Shown piece by piece: positions 1-11,270 of a DNA stretch of 31,417 bases. Within the stretch, counting starts at the first letter, position 1. Every line of letters begins with the position of its first letter. This DNA is from Chloromonas sp. AAM2 (Eukaryota; Chlorophyta; Chlorophyceae; Chlamydomonadales; Chlamydomonadaceae): positions 2,911 to 34,327 of the forward strand of contig QAXH01003928.1 of the NCBI GenBank assembly GCA_004335635.1. The letters run 5' to 3'. Below the pieces are notes generated by a model. That model worked only from the letters and a program-made list of their open reading frames with translations. It was not told where the DNA came from and searched no databases. The translations under genes and the position numbers were made by a program.

Positions 1-259
1 GGGGGGGGGGGTGCAGGATGATTATGACACTGAGGCAGGTGTTGATTGAGGGGCAGGTCTAGATGACAGCCAGGCAATGAGAGCACCACAGCTACAGGCC
101 GTCACCTCCATGGTTTGAATTGATCAATGCATCGCGGCACAGGCAAGGGCGTTGCATGTTCATTGGCGAGTTTCAGAAACTGAACGACCTGTGTTGCATG
201 ACTGACTCTGCGATGTAAGCTGCTGTGTGATAGCCTCCGACAATGTCCAGGCTGTCCTG

Positions 260-361
260 CAGTCAGTCAGTCAGTCAGTCAGTCACAGTCAGTTCACTCA
301 TTCATCCCCATAGTAACTTCACTCACTCAGCCTCGCAGTAAGTTCACTCACTCATCCTCAC
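260..361. repeat. CAGT microsatellite plus 25-bp tandem repeat in an FTSH4 intron
   Basis: About six CAGT units at 260-284 are followed by three related units starting at 291, 312 and 337 (the last two 25 bases each), built on TTCACTCACTCA. The block ends right before the 3' splice site at 370-371, so it supplies part of the pyrimidine-rich tract of this intron. Confidence 0.8.
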
Positions 362-371
362 ATGGTTGCAG

Positions 372-3300
372 GCTGAGCCCAGCTTTTCCTCCCAGCTGTG
401 GCGCACACTCCGGACCATTGGTGGCGTTTTTATCCTAGTCACGTGCCTGGGGACGTTACTGGACGACAAGGGTTTGATGAGCAAGGGCTTCATGAACAAC
501 CCTGACCTCAAACCGCAGTTCAGCTCCAATACAAAGTTTGCAGACGTCAAGGGAGTGGATGAGGCCAAGAATGAGTTGGAAGAGGTGGGATATATATCAA
601 TCAATATGTTGCATTGCATTGTGAGCCAATCCTCACGCTGCATCGGGATCGTTGTCTGGTGTTGCAGTCAGTAGTTTGCCACCTGAGCATGTATATGTCG
701 TAGAGCAAACAGGGCATCTATTGGTACCCAGAGTTTCACAGTGGCAAGCCGCACATCTATTGGTACCCAGCGTTTTCATCAGGTTTCACAGTGCCATTCC
801 AAACATTACATTCAGTGAAGGTCGGAACGAAAGGGCCACTGGATGACTGAATGTCTCGGCATCTAACCAGTGATGACGCGTTTGTATGGATTGACGAGAT
901 TCCAAATAGCAGTACAAGCCACATATGCCATGGTATTGACAATTCCAAATGAGTTAGTGGGAGACTAGAAGAAGCAACGCACTGTCATGGTATTCTCCCC
1001 AGGTTGTCGAGTACCTGAAGGACCCTCACAAGTTCACAGCGCTGGGCGGCAAGCTGCCCAAGGGAGTGCTGCTGGTGGGGCCGCCGGGAACCGGAAAGAC
1101 AATGCTGGCGAGAGCGATAGCAGGGGAGGCGGGCGTGCCCTTCTTCTACACCTCAGGCTCTGAGTTCGAGGAGGTAGGCAGGGGTGCGTGGCCACAGCAA
1201 GGAGTGGCTGACCATGGGTCCAGATGGGTAGGTGAAAGCACTGCAGTCTGAAGAAGATCAGACAGTTGCAAACCATGTTTTCGGACTGTATTTTTGGCTG
1301 GTCTGCTCAAAGTACTTCCACTACTGGCCTGTTCCTAATTGCTTTGCTTGGATGCATAATGCGCATGCTCTTCTTAGGGGTGTGATGTAGGCAGCTGCCG
1401 AGCGCCTGGAGTTTTTGGTCTGCAGCACCGCAAGCTGCAAAACCGTGTAATGATTGTGACGGCAATATACCTGCTTTGCTGCAGGTGTTTGTGGGTGTGG
1501 GCGCGCGGCGCGTGCGGGATCTATTCACAGCGGCCAAGAAGCATGCACCGTGCATCATATTTATTGATGAAATAGACGCCATAGGAGGTGAGGTACATGC
1601 ACTCGCTTGCAGCTGGCTTGCAGACGTATACACATTTGACAGCAGCTCCGACTCGAGCAGTCGTGCTCATCAGCACATTATCCAAAACAGTGTTGCTGGC
1701 AGCTACCCTCATTTGGGTTCCAGCGAAAGCTACTTAAATACCTTCACGTATTTTGAACTGACCATCCGCTTGTGCCAACACTTTCAAGGAGCAGGGATAC
1801 TGTGTACATGTTCCTTCTCATATGCAGTCACGCTCACATGCAGTCAGGCTTGTCACAGTTACACGAGAACAGTTGGTAGAACTACGGTAACAGAAGAGAC
1901 TAAATTCTTTGTGGCTAGATCTGAGCTCCTGCCTTGCATTGTCTTAACTCTGCCTTACTGAACGTCACCACACTTACTGCAGGCAATCGCAACCCCAAAG
2001 ATCAGCAGTATATGCGTATGACACTCAACCAGATGCTAGTGGAACTGGATGGATTTAAGGTGAGGACAGTAGGCTGGTCCTACGGGATGGAACACGGCCG
2101 GGACATGAGGAAAGGGGAAAGCATTGATGAAATCGGCAAAAGACAGGCCAGACGCTACTGGCAGTTGCTAAGCAGAGAACGTCGCCTGAGTTAAAAAAAC
2201 AGTTTGATCAGTGCATTGGCATCTCAGCCTGATGTTCTCAGTCTGATGTTGAATGTGTTCAGGTGGTCGAGGATGTGTTTCGTGTTACCTGAAGCAGTCT
2301 CTTGACATGAGCCTGTCTTTCCTGTCTTCCCCCATGTCATGTCCAGGCGGCTGAGGGCATGATCGTTGTTTGGTTTGCCCAGTTCACCCGGAGACTGGCA
2401 TCAATCAACTTCGCTTTCCTTGGGCTATCCAAACCAACCACTTGACCTTTGCCGGTCCTTTCTTGCCTCCCCTGTCGCTGCACGTGTGATTTGTTTTCGT
2501 GTGTTTGGGTGACCGCGGATGTGCTTGACACAACCTGTCCTTTCCCCTTTCGATGTCATTGAATACCTCGCCATTTATCGTAGAATCACCCTTTAACCAC
2601 CTGGCTTGAGCTTGTCCTTCCTTTCCTCCCCTGTCATGCGCAGGCGAGCGAGGGCGTGATCGTTGTCGCCGCGACCAACTTCCCCGAGGTGCTTGACAAG
2701 GCGCTGGTCAGGCCCGGGCGCTTTGACAGGCACGTGGTGGTGCCCAACCCCGACGTGGAGGGCAGGAGGCAGATACTGGAGGGAGCGTTCAAGACAATAC
2801 CACGTGCGCCTGACGTGGACCTGATGGTAGGTCGTGCTTGCGGCACCGGTGGTACCAGCCTGAGGCGATGTTGTTGTGGTATTGGATTGCCCATTCGGCT
2901 GATGCGGGTGCTGGATCTGCATTAGAGATGCTGACAACAAGTTTGTGAGGCAAGTTGGTCCCCGTGCATCATCTCTCCCCAACCTCATCTCAGCCACTGA
3001 AGTCGTGCGACAATAATGCTGTTGACATCTGATTGTTCCATCTTGGATCTTGGATGCCAAGTGCTGTTGATGGTATCCATCCAAAATGCCGCGATAATCA
3101 CCTTATGATGTTCCAAGTCCTGACTGTCTTTTGCGCCCCTGGCTACCCCTGGCCACAGGTTATTGCGCGGGCCACCCCCGGCTTCTCGGGCGCTGACCTC
3201 ACCAACCTGGTGAACGTCGCAGCGCTGCATGCGGCAAGGCTGGGCAACAAGGACGTGGGCATGCGCAGGTGTGCAATATGGCATTTGCAGACACGGCCCT

Positions 3301-5242
3301 TCTCATCATGATGATGGCTTTGCAGCAGAGCTTGCCACAGAGGGCCCGACACGCTTTGTTGTTTGCTGTGCGCTAGTGAGAGTTTGCTGTGCGCCAGTGA
3401 GAGTTTGCTGTGCGCTAGTGAGAGTTTTGCTGTGCGCTAGTGAGAGAGTTTGATTGTTCCATCTTTATGTGGAGCAGCGCTCACGGTGAATGACACAAAT
3501 GCTCAGAACACAGTTGAAACACGAGCAGATGAGTCTACAGTGCTGCAGCCGAACAACTTTTCTTGTCCACTTGATAACTGGATGTAGGCATTCTCGCTGA
3601 ACCCATGTTCCACCATTACTCACTGTCTTCGCTCACTCACACTTGCAGCCTTGAGTACGCGCGTGACCGCATCATCATGGGCGCGGAGCGCAAGAGCGCG
3701 GTGATCAGCGAGAAGAGCCGGCGCCTGACTGCCTACCACGAGGGGGGCCACGCGCTGGTGGCCATGCACACGGCGGGGGCGGACCCGGTGCACAAGGCGA
3801 CAGTGGTGCCCCGGGGCCTGGCGCTGGGCATGGTGACCCAGCTGCCGGAAGAGGATGCGACTAGCATATCGCGCAAACAGGTGTGTGACTGTTGCGGTTG
3901 TATGGGCTAGAGGAAACCTGTGCTATTTCTTGTTCGTCTTAGGTGCCCCTGACAGTCGATAGCACAGTTTTTTAGTGAATGCACAGCTCTCCTGCCTGTT
4001 ATCTCCCTGCTCCAATCGGAGGTGATAGCCGGACAGCACACGTTTAAAACACTCATGCCTTTCCTCCTGCCTGCCTCATTGCTTTTAACCTGTATGTCTG
4101 TCTGCCTGCAAGGCATGTTCTATTTCAACATCTCACCTTGCCCTGCCACCCCACCAAATCGGTCTGCTCCAATCCCTGGCCTGCTTGTTGCACCCCACCG
4201 AGTTCCACCTGTTCTTGTGCAACTATGGCCCGCCTTGCTTTGCCCACAGCTTCTTGCGAGGTTGGACGTGTGCATGGGTGGGCGCGTGGCGGAGGAGATC
4301 ATCTTTGGATCGGATGACATCACCACGGGCGCCAGCAGCGACCTGAGGCAGGCCACGCAGCTAGCGCGGGCCATGGTCACAAAGTACGGGTTCAGCAGCA
4401 GGCTGGGAACCGTAGCGTTGGACTATGAAGACGATGGGCGGAGTATGAGCAGCGAGACAAGAAATGTGGTGGAGGAGGAAGTCAAGGCTTTGCTCGAGGT
4501 GGGTTGTGAATACACCAGTGAGCGCGTGGCTTCAGCGTGGCTAAACTAGGAACTAAACACATGCGTTACTTGGTAAATCGTTAACCGATATTATGCAGAT
4601 CGGTAAAGGGTTGGGAATCAGAGATGTACATACACTGTATCTTGTAACAGAGCATTGCAAGACTGCTGCTTGGTCATGTGTGTCTATTTTGCCTAGGCTC
4701 ACCTGCGCACAGCAGGACAGGAGTGCTCCAGCATAGGTGGGTAAACCGGGAATTCAACGCACCCTGTTTTCAAGGCGTTCGGAGGATTGGGTAGTTTGGT
4801 GGCGGAGTGAGGGCGTTTGTCAAGTGCTGTTGTGGTCAGGATACCACGTGCAAGAGTAGACACTGGTGAGAAGAGCATGATATGGTTTGTCCAAGCTACA
4901 CACCTTCCAAGTGCAGCGTGCGGCTGACACATGAGTCCTCCTTGCACCTAGTACTCCTCATGCTACACACTGCTTTCAATAAACACCCACGTGTTTTCAT
5001 TGCTTTTCCAGGGCGCATACGAGCGCGCACGCAAGCTGCTGACCACACACATGCACGAGCTCCATGCGGTGGCCGGCGCCCTCGTGGAGCGCGAGACCAT
5101 GAGCGGGGAGCAGATCAAGGCCCTGCTGCAGGAGGTGAACGCTAAGGGCGGCAGGCAGGCGCCGCAGGTCCAGCAGGCAGCGGCAGCAGCAGCAGTGGCG
5201 GCGGCATCGGCTGCAACCCCGGCCGCAGCGGCAGCTAGCTGA
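372..5242 (+). CDS. FTSH4: FTSH4/YME1-like mitochondrial i-AAA protease (3' part, 5' exons outside window)
   Basis: ATP-dependent zinc metalloprotease of the FtsH family, which in plants and yeast forms hexamers in the inner mitochondrial membrane facing the intermembrane space and removes damaged membrane proteins. Exons: 372-584, 1003-1173, 1485-1587, 1983-2059, 2644-2826, 3159-3268, 3649-3880, 4250-4498, 5012-5242; all phases agree and give 522 residues. In fragment numbering I see a membrane helix at about 16-30, Walker A GPPGTGKT at 97-104, pore loop FVGVG at 130-134, Walker B IIFIDE at 152-157, the second region of homology with arginine fingers R211 and R214, the zinc site HEGGH at 316-320, and the likely third ligand D394 in TGASSD. 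A single helix before the AAA domain fits the i-AAA type. The C-terminal Ala-rich tail resembles plant FTSH4. Roughly 190 N-terminal residues, including the import signal, must lie upstream. The FTSH4 assignment over other FtsH types is inferred from remembered family similarity. Confidence 0.93.
714..793. repeat. Short interleaved direct repeats in an FTSH4 intron
   Basis: CATCTATTGGTACCCAG occurs twice, near 715 and 754, and GTTTCACAGTG occurs twice, near 733 and 783. This looks like a small local duplication inside the intron between exons 372-584 and 1003-1173. Confidence 0.6.
2309..2392 (+). pseudogene. Decayed copy A of the start of FTSH4 exon 2644-2826
   Basis: The stretch matches the pyrimidine tract, CAG acceptor and first codons of the true exon. 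It has its own acceptor AG at 2345-2346, followed by codons for AAEGMIVV, compared with ASEGVIVV in the real exon. Similarity then fades, the FtsH reading is lost, and no donor restores it. It lies inside the intron 2060-2643. I read it as a tandem-duplicated, degenerating exon start. Confidence 0.6.
2436..2535 (+). pseudogene. Decayed copy B of the start of FTSH4 exon 2644-2826
   Basis: Contains CCTCCCCTGTC as in the real pyrimidine tract, then GTGTGATTTGTTTTCG beside the real GCGTGATCGTTGTCG, then TGTGCTTGACA beside the real GGTGCTTGACA, in the same order and with similar spacing. The splice acceptor AG is lost. It is more decayed than copy A. Confidence 0.45.
3361..3445. repeat. 21-bp minisatellite, four copies, in an FTSH4 intron
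   Basis: Four nearly identical units based on GTTTGCTGTGCGCTAGTGAG run at 3361, 3382, 3403 and 3424. The fourth carries one extra T, and the second has C for T in GCGCTAG. They lie in the intron between exons 3159-3268 and 3649-3880. Confidence 0.9.
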
Positions 5243-5304
5243 TGCTGCAGCATCGAACGTAACGGCAGCTAGCGGATGCTGCAACATCGACCGCAGCGGC
5301 AGCC
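5230..5304. repeat. 34-bp tandem repeat over the FTSH4 stop codon
   Basis: GGCAGCTAGC recurs at 5230 and 5264, and a variant GGCAGCCAGC recurs at 5298, a 34-base period. The TGA stop at 5240-5242 falls in the first unit; the second unit has GGA at the same place. The repeat probably grew from the Ala-rich 3' end of the coding region. Confidence 0.7.
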
Positions 5305-6095
5305 AGCCAACCCTACAAGCCAGGCTCGAGCGAATGCCGGCACGACAGAGCTTGCATTGCCTTGATGGTTGTGGCGCACACACTGACAGTCACAAACGTA
5401 GGTTGTGCACGTTCATATGATCCCTCGGTTCTGCCTTGGGCATCACATCAAAGTCGAGCAGACTCTTGCCTGGTTGAGTGGGTGCATCCACTGCATGTCA
5501 CAAGCAGCAACACCTACGACTGCTGAGAGCTCGTCAAGTTGAATCAGACTCTGGCTGGGTTCCAAGGCCACCTACAAGCTAGCCAGCTATGAGTGCGTGC
5601 CGCTGGCTTGCCTTGGTGTGGACCAGACTGCAACAGAGAACGTCTCCCTACCACGGCAGGTAGCTACCCCATGTAGGGGATGCTTGGCAGACTGAGCGGC
5701 AGAATTAGTGGCACCATTTGCACCAGCAGCCGCAGCAGCATTGTCCTCCACAGCAGTGACTTCAAGTAGGTGATTGAGTCAGCAGCGGTGGGTTGGAACA
5801 GCACCCACTGAAGCAAGCTGATCTATGAGCTGGCCTGGACCATGCTAGTGTTGCAGGCTTGGATGGGCAGGTGTTGGTGACCAGCAGCAAGTCCAGTACC
5901 GCAGCACGGCTCTGATCGCCGGCACATCCCCTGCCCCAGCTTTGCTTCCGGAGGACGGCTTTTCGCTGGCATGTTAGGTTGATGGGTTCGTTGTTAACCT
6001 CTGCCCGGTGTTTGACTGGTGTTATTGGATAGCGTAGTTTGATGCAAAGGCAAGGTGTGCGGCCATTGCCAGTTCCCTGATACAACCCATGTGCA

Positions 6096-6100
6096 TGTAA
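6096..6100 (+). terminator. Candidate polyadenylation signal TGTAA for FTSH4
   Basis: TGTAA is the usual polyadenylation signal in chlorophyte nuclear genes. I saw no earlier copy between the FTSH4 stop codon and this point. Use of the site is inferred. Confidence 0.4.
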
Positions 6101-6869
6101 GCAGCTTGTTGGCAACATACAGGCCATCATGCCCATCTGTCAGGAAGGAGACGGCAAACGGTCTTGGTTGAAACCACCTGCCCGTCGTGTCATGTGCTTA
6201 AATGTACATGGTGCCTGGGTGTTCTAGATGCCATCGTCGGCCTGTGCACTGCAGCAATGAAGCCATGCATGATAGGCTACCATATGTTTTGCAGTGCCTT
6301 CATACACCCAATTTGAGCACCCCTATTATCTACATCATAAATGCTGTGGCCTGTTGGCAGCTTTAATTCAGCTGGTTTATTTGTAGTGCATAACATTTGT
6401 ATTTGCATGTGCATTTTGCGTGTAGACGGTTTGGCATGTGCAGATATTTTCACTGGCACGAACTGGTGAAATTTGGATGGTTTTGCATCAGTGTCGGTCA
6501 AAGGTTGCCAGGTCTTTCTGTGGCCTCTGGGAGCCGCACTCGCACCTCCGTGCATGGTGGACATGTAACCCTCATCAGAAGGCCCAGCACGACAGTGCAG
6601 CATGACAGGAAAACCACCCAACCCTCAGATCGCGGTAAACCATGGCTTCAAGCGGTTGGGCGGGCAGAGTCACAAGCTGTGTCCAGAGCACCATGTGAGC
6701 CCTGTGGACACGTGCCCAACGACCTTGGCACGCAAGTGATCACCTCACACGACACAGGAGGAGAAGAACATAGCACAGGAAGTCGATAACTGCCTGTCCA
6801 GGTAACTGTGCCCAAGCCTAGCTTTTGTCCGCACTTGGTTCTGCTTCCGGGGCTTCGCGCGGGCCAGGC

Positions 6870-6885
6870 CTGAGCCTAGGCTCAG
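6870..6885. promoter_or_regulatory. 16-bp perfect palindrome just upstream of the RAD6 start
   Basis: CTGAGCCTAGGCTCAG is its own reverse complement and ends 17 bases before the ATG at 6903. A related half, GCTGAGC, follows at 6894-6900. It could be a dimeric protein-binding site or a hairpin in the 5' leader; neither role is proven. Confidence 0.4.
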
Positions 6886-6902
6886 CGCAGTAAGCTGAGC
6901 CG

Positions 6903-8543
6903 ATGTCAACTCCTGCCCGCAAGGTATGCGCCGAGTTCATGGAAGTTGTGGCAGCAGCAGACCTTTGTGCTCGAACTGAAACTTGGCTTGTGTTTGCGCA
7001 GCGGCTTATGCGCGACTTCAAGCGGCTTCAGCAAGACCCACCACAAGGAGTAAATGGATCACCCAATCCCGACAACATCATGCTTTGGAACGCTGTCATC
7101 TTTGGGCCCGATGACACGGCCTGGGACGGAGGTGGGCTTTTTGGAGGGATGATACCTACAGGCTCAGATCACACCTCTACGTCCGCTCAGCTTTGACGCT
7201 CGCCGTATGTCTATGCAGGGACCTTCAGGCTCACGCTCGAATTCACTGAGGACTACCCCAACAAAGCCCCAGTTGTCAAGTTTAAGAGCAACATGTTCCA
7301 TCCCAATAGTGAGTCTGCGTTCTCCAGTGCACCGTTCATTTTCTTGGTATTCTGATACTGCTTCTGTGGCTGTGGCAGCGTTGTATGCCTGGACAAGTCG
7401 CAAGGCAGCGGCGCACCCATCTGGTACCCGGGTTCTAGATGGCACTTGAAGGGTCTTGCATTCGTGCACTTGGTGTGCTGTAGCCTTTGCACACAAGGCT
7501 TTTGTGCACTTAATTGCAAGGTTGTAGAATACAGGTTCTGCAGCAACAGCATGACCTGGTTTACGCCGGCATTGCTGCCCGCTGTGATTGGTGTGCCTTG
7601 GCCAAAGTCTCCTGTCTTTGTTTTGTCCTTGCAGTATATGCGGACGGAGGCATCTGTCTGGACATTCTGCAGAATCAGTGGAGCCCCATCTACGACGTTT
7701 CTGCTATTTTGACGTCCATTCAGGTGTGCACAGGCATAGTGACTTGGCCATCTCAGCATGAGCAAGCAGCCTATGCATGGGGTGGTTAACATGCTCTGTT
7801 TGGCACCACCTGCGATTCCTGGCACCATCCTGACTTCACAGCACCATGTTGGCTCTAACAGCAGAGAGATTGACCGTCGTCAAGACACAATCAGGGAATG
7901 AAACTGCACATGTGCACACACCATCCAGTCTGCAACTGTCTGTGTGCAGCTACTCCTCACCCACCCAGCCTTCGTCTATGCAATTACCATTGCTTAACCA
8001 GCGAGTGCAGAAACCAGATGCGTGGTAGGGGGTGGGTGGGTGAAGGGCGGTCTTCTGCTATGATCTTTGTCTACATGCCTACACATCAGTCGATGCGCGA
8101 TGGCAACTGCTTGTTGTTACTGTGATGTGTTAGTGCATGTGGAGAGCTACCGTATGGCTCAATCTCGTGTCTGCTTCCATGCATGTGCAGAGCCTTTTAT
8201 CAGACCCCAACCCCAACTCACCTGCCAACTCAGAAGCAGCTCGGCTGTACAACGAGAACAGGTGAGCTTGCAGAACGCGAATGTCTGCATCTCAGCTTCT
8301 GGCTCCGTACAGGGCACATGCCTGTTCTTGTTTCTTGATCCGGAGGCTGGCCATGCAGCCAGCCATAATGGACTGTACCGGTGCCGGCTGGCCAACTGCA
8401 ATCTTATTATCCTGTAAATCCTCAAACCGTGAAGCGATGCTGTTGTATAGTGTGACAACACACCCTTGTTTAACTGCAGGCGTGAGTACAACCGGCGAGT
8501 GCGGGAGGTGGTTGAGGCCAGCTGGGTGGAGCAGGATGCCTGA
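6903..8543 (+). CDS. UBC2: RAD6/UBC2-type E2 ubiquitin-conjugating enzyme
   Basis: E2 enzyme that carries ubiquitin as a thioester and, in this subfamily, works with RAD18- and BRE1-type E3 ligases to ubiquitinate PCNA and histone H2B. Exons: 6903-6923, 7002-7131, 7219-7308, 7635-7723, 8191-8261, 8480-8543; phases agree and give 154 residues (animal RAD6 homologues are about 152). It starts MSTPARK, the hallmark of the family, followed by [14 protein letters not shown]. It has the HPN motif at residues 78-80 and the catalytic Cys at residue 88 in GGICLDIL, then [13 protein letters not shown], and ends [10 protein letters not shown]. The start is fixed by conservation of the first residues even though exon 1 is only 21 bases. 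It has no acidic tail like yeast Rad6. It lies downstream of FTSH4 in the same orientation. Confidence 0.97.
8028..8047 (+). other. G-rich run with G-quadruplex potential in a RAD6 intron
   Basis: Four runs of three or more G, separated by loops of 1, 1 and 4 bases, lie in the intron between 7724 and 8190. Fold and function are untested. Confidence 0.4.
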
Positions 8544-9343
8544 GGGAGGGACACACAGCTTGCCACAGCGCGTGGCCACTGCCGTACAGCTGTGCAGAGG
8601 GAGCTGATAGACCGTCTGGAAGGTGGACTCGGAGACGGGATAAGGGATTTGAAGGTCGGATTGCCTGTGTACGGCGCATTGCCGTCAGAGGCAAGGAATC
8701 GCAACATGCTACACCAGGGCTTGGGAGCATGTTTGCTTGGGCAGGCACGGAACTTGTTGTATGGTGCTGCGTATGCGTGCCCCTATCAGTTCCAAAGCCA
8801 ACGCCTGTGGAGGCATGGATTATCAGTGACCCCCTGGCATCCAAGGTGTCATGGAGATGTGGGTGCCTCAGTGTTGACATAGTCGTCTTGTGTTCATATG
8901 CAGCAAAGGTCGCTACACCTATTATTCCTGGTGGTTTGCACTGGCTGTCTGATCTATCTGGCCATGGGCAAGGCTAGTTAAGTGAGGTTCAAAGAGGCTT
9001 GGTCAACCGTAGTGCTAGGCTCGAACTGGTGGTCCATCATCATGTCTGGTGAGCTGTTGTGCTTCCTGGATTCTCTCAGGGGTGCTGAGTTGGCCTTTGC
9101 GCGCGTTGGATTTCCTTGTTCTTCTCTCTCTGACGTGTTTGCTCGGGGTGAGACTGCATGCTGGCGCCTATGTTGTGGCCGTACATGCAACGCCAGCCAT
9201 CTAGCGCTTTGCCCACTTGACCCCGCATTAGCATGCCCTGCGTTTGTCAGAGGAAAAGGCTGCAATCAGGCACTTGACGGTGTCCATTTGACTGGACTGT
9301 ACATCTAATTTTGCCTCCATGTGTGTTGAGAATACACGCAGTG

Positions 9344-9348
9344 TGTAA
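9344..9348 (+). terminator. Candidate polyadenylation signal TGTAA for the RAD6 homologue
   Basis: First TGTAA after the stop codon at 8541-8543, implying a 3' untranslated region of about 800 bases. A second copy lies at 9696-9700. Confidence 0.4.
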
Positions 9349-10673
9349 CATAAACGAGATTCTGTTGGTGTTAGTATAGTCAGCCATCAATTTCAATGGG
9401 AATGCAGGTTGTGCGTTCTTGCCCTAGGCTAACCAATGCCATTTGCATTAGAGGGTCTCGACTGCATTATGCATTACAAGAACTTGTCTCCCGAGTCTCG
9501 AGGCAAATCAAGAGGCAGAATGGAACATGACACATACCATGAGATGACTTGGCCAAGCTCTGCGGTTGGGCTTGGGACACATGGAAGCCGTGGACTCGGG
9601 AGCCGTGTTTCTTGTGCTTGGTCTGTGAGTTACTTGTGCCGGCTGCTGTCAACTGTCTCTAGGTGCTTCGAGTGAATAGATGTGCCATGTAGCCTTGTAA
9701 TCAATCCATGAGTTTCAGTTAGTTGCATGAGTATTTGCGCAACAGTATATCAGCTCTCTCTGAGCAGGTGAACGCCTGTATCATCATTCCCATACTTCCA
9801 CCACGCTTGTCTTTCTTGTCAGCTGTGCCACCAATGTCGTTAGGGCAAAGTTGAGGCAAGGAACAGGTGGTGTGCATGAAAGCAGCTTTTACAGCCAGGT
9901 AATGCACCTCCAAGTTTTTTCGTCCACTCAATCGCTCAAGCAGACAGTCAGTGCTGAGGCATGTACACAATCAATGCATTGGTCGTTCAACTCCATGAGT
10001 AGTGACCATAGCGTCCAACATAACGATTCATGTTGCACCTGGACATCTTCTATGGCGCATTGGCAGTGCAATCTATACTAGCGCGCAGGAGCCTTTTGCT
10101 GTGCATTATTCTCACAGGGACTGTGACCACACTGTGTGTGTCAGGAAAACATATTCGGGGTGGGCAACGGGTGTTGTGGTACTCGGCACCACAGGGCCAA
10201 TTCTGGGACAGTGAATTAGACAGGACCTACAGGGTTAAAAGACAAACCTGTGTGTGAACTTTTCTGACCGACCCGTACCTCAGAAGTCGGTTCTGAAGCT
10301 GCGAGTTCGCGTGATTTGTGGACCTCTGGGTGTCATCTTGGGAGCCAACCGATTTTTCTGCACTTGCACTTGGGCCTCGGACCCACATTGGACATTGGAC
10401 GTGCTGACGATGATGGCACACCTGGTGCAGATGTGTTGCTCTTTTCCAATGACACGGAGTGAATGTCTTAAGGCTATCGTCTGTATGTTCTGTTGTGCGG
10501 ATTGTATTCGCCGAAGTATGTTTGTTGAGGGCGCCTGATTGGTATACTGTGTGTGGCTTGGCCTTAGGACCTGTGACGCAATATTCGTACAGTGTGCAGG
10601 ACCTTGCTGAAGCCTGCGTGTGCGAGCTAATGCGGCTTGAATATCTTAATATCGTGCTGCTGCTCACCCCCTG

Positions 10674-10790
10674 ACTGCGTAAGTGCGATTTGCATTTGGT
10701 GGTGCTGTGCTGACTCAGCTTCTGACTGACTCAGCTTCCCCGGAAAAACCTTCCGTCATCTCCGATTCGTGCGCAGAGCATTGCGAGGAC
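10674..10790 (+). repeat. Dispersed repeat, copy 1
   Basis: Shares ordered blocks with 26149-26245: CTGCGTAAGTGCGATTT beside CTGGGTAGGTGCGATTT, then TGTGCTGACTCA, then a long block around CTTCCGTCATCTCCGATTC, then GCGAGGAC beside CCGAGGCC. This copy has an extra CTGACTGACTCAGCTT duplication. The two lie in untranslated or intergenic DNA about 15 kb apart in the same orientation. Confidence 0.7.
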
Positions 10791-10877
10791 CTTGAAATGC
10801 TTGAAACACTTGTCTGGAGGCGTAGAAGACACCCAGCGGGGATGGATACCAGGCACAGGTATGAACGCTTGTACGCG

Positions 10878-10882
10878 TTACA
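10878..10882 (-). terminator. Candidate polyadenylation signal for the SOUL gene (TGTAA on the minus strand)
   Basis: TTACA on the plus strand reads TGTAA on the minus strand about 390 bases after the SOUL stop codon, and it is the first such match I found. Its use is inferred. Confidence 0.35.
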
Positions 10883-11270
10883 GCACTTCGTACACACTCA
10901 ACAACATCTCGCCCTAGCCCATGTTTACCAACAAACCCGTCCATGTGCGACGTGCAGGTGTGGGTCAGCCCTGGGCAGCTTCTAGTTAGACAACTGCTTC
11001 TGTTCACCGTGTGTTAAGTAGAGTGTAGTATGCACCATGTTCAAGTCCTACAGTCAAGAAATAGTGTATCATGCTCAACTTTCCTCTGCAGACCCACAAC
11101 AGCATTCAAAAATGGTTTACTTCTCAGCTTATAGTAGCCCTGCATCAAGTCCCAGAATAGTCGCTGAACGAGCTGGTTTGCCTAAAGAGCGTGAAGGCAT
11201 TCGACGCAATCATGTCCCAGCGCATTGTTCTGTCTGCTCGCACTATCCAGGGGGCTAGGATAACTCCTCA

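Larger units (their letters stand above)
5243..6902. other. FTSH4 3' region and RAD6 upstream region, no gene recognised
   Basis: Open reading frames in this interval are short and none resembles a known family or shows convincing splice partners. A TGTAA signal occurs at 6096-6100, which would give FTSH4 a 3' untranslated region of about 850 bases. The right part presumably holds the promoter and 5' leader of the ubiquitin-conjugating enzyme gene. Confidence 0.5.
8544..11270. other. Region between the convergent RAD6 and SOUL genes, no coding gene recognised
   Basis: The left part is probably 3' untranslated sequence of the RAD6 homologue and the right part that of the SOUL gene on the minus strand. 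The reading frames here, up to about 150 codons, have no recognisable motifs. A dispersed repeat copy lies at about 10674-10790. I see no tRNA or other RNA gene. Confidence 0.5.

Noticed and set aside
1..11. Run of eleven G at the window start
   Set aside because: Could be a simple homopolymer or assembly edge; nothing nearby supports a function.
10254..10667. Frames of 94-146 codons on both strands
   Set aside because: No motifs, no plausible splice context and poor fit to coding codon use of neighbouring genes.
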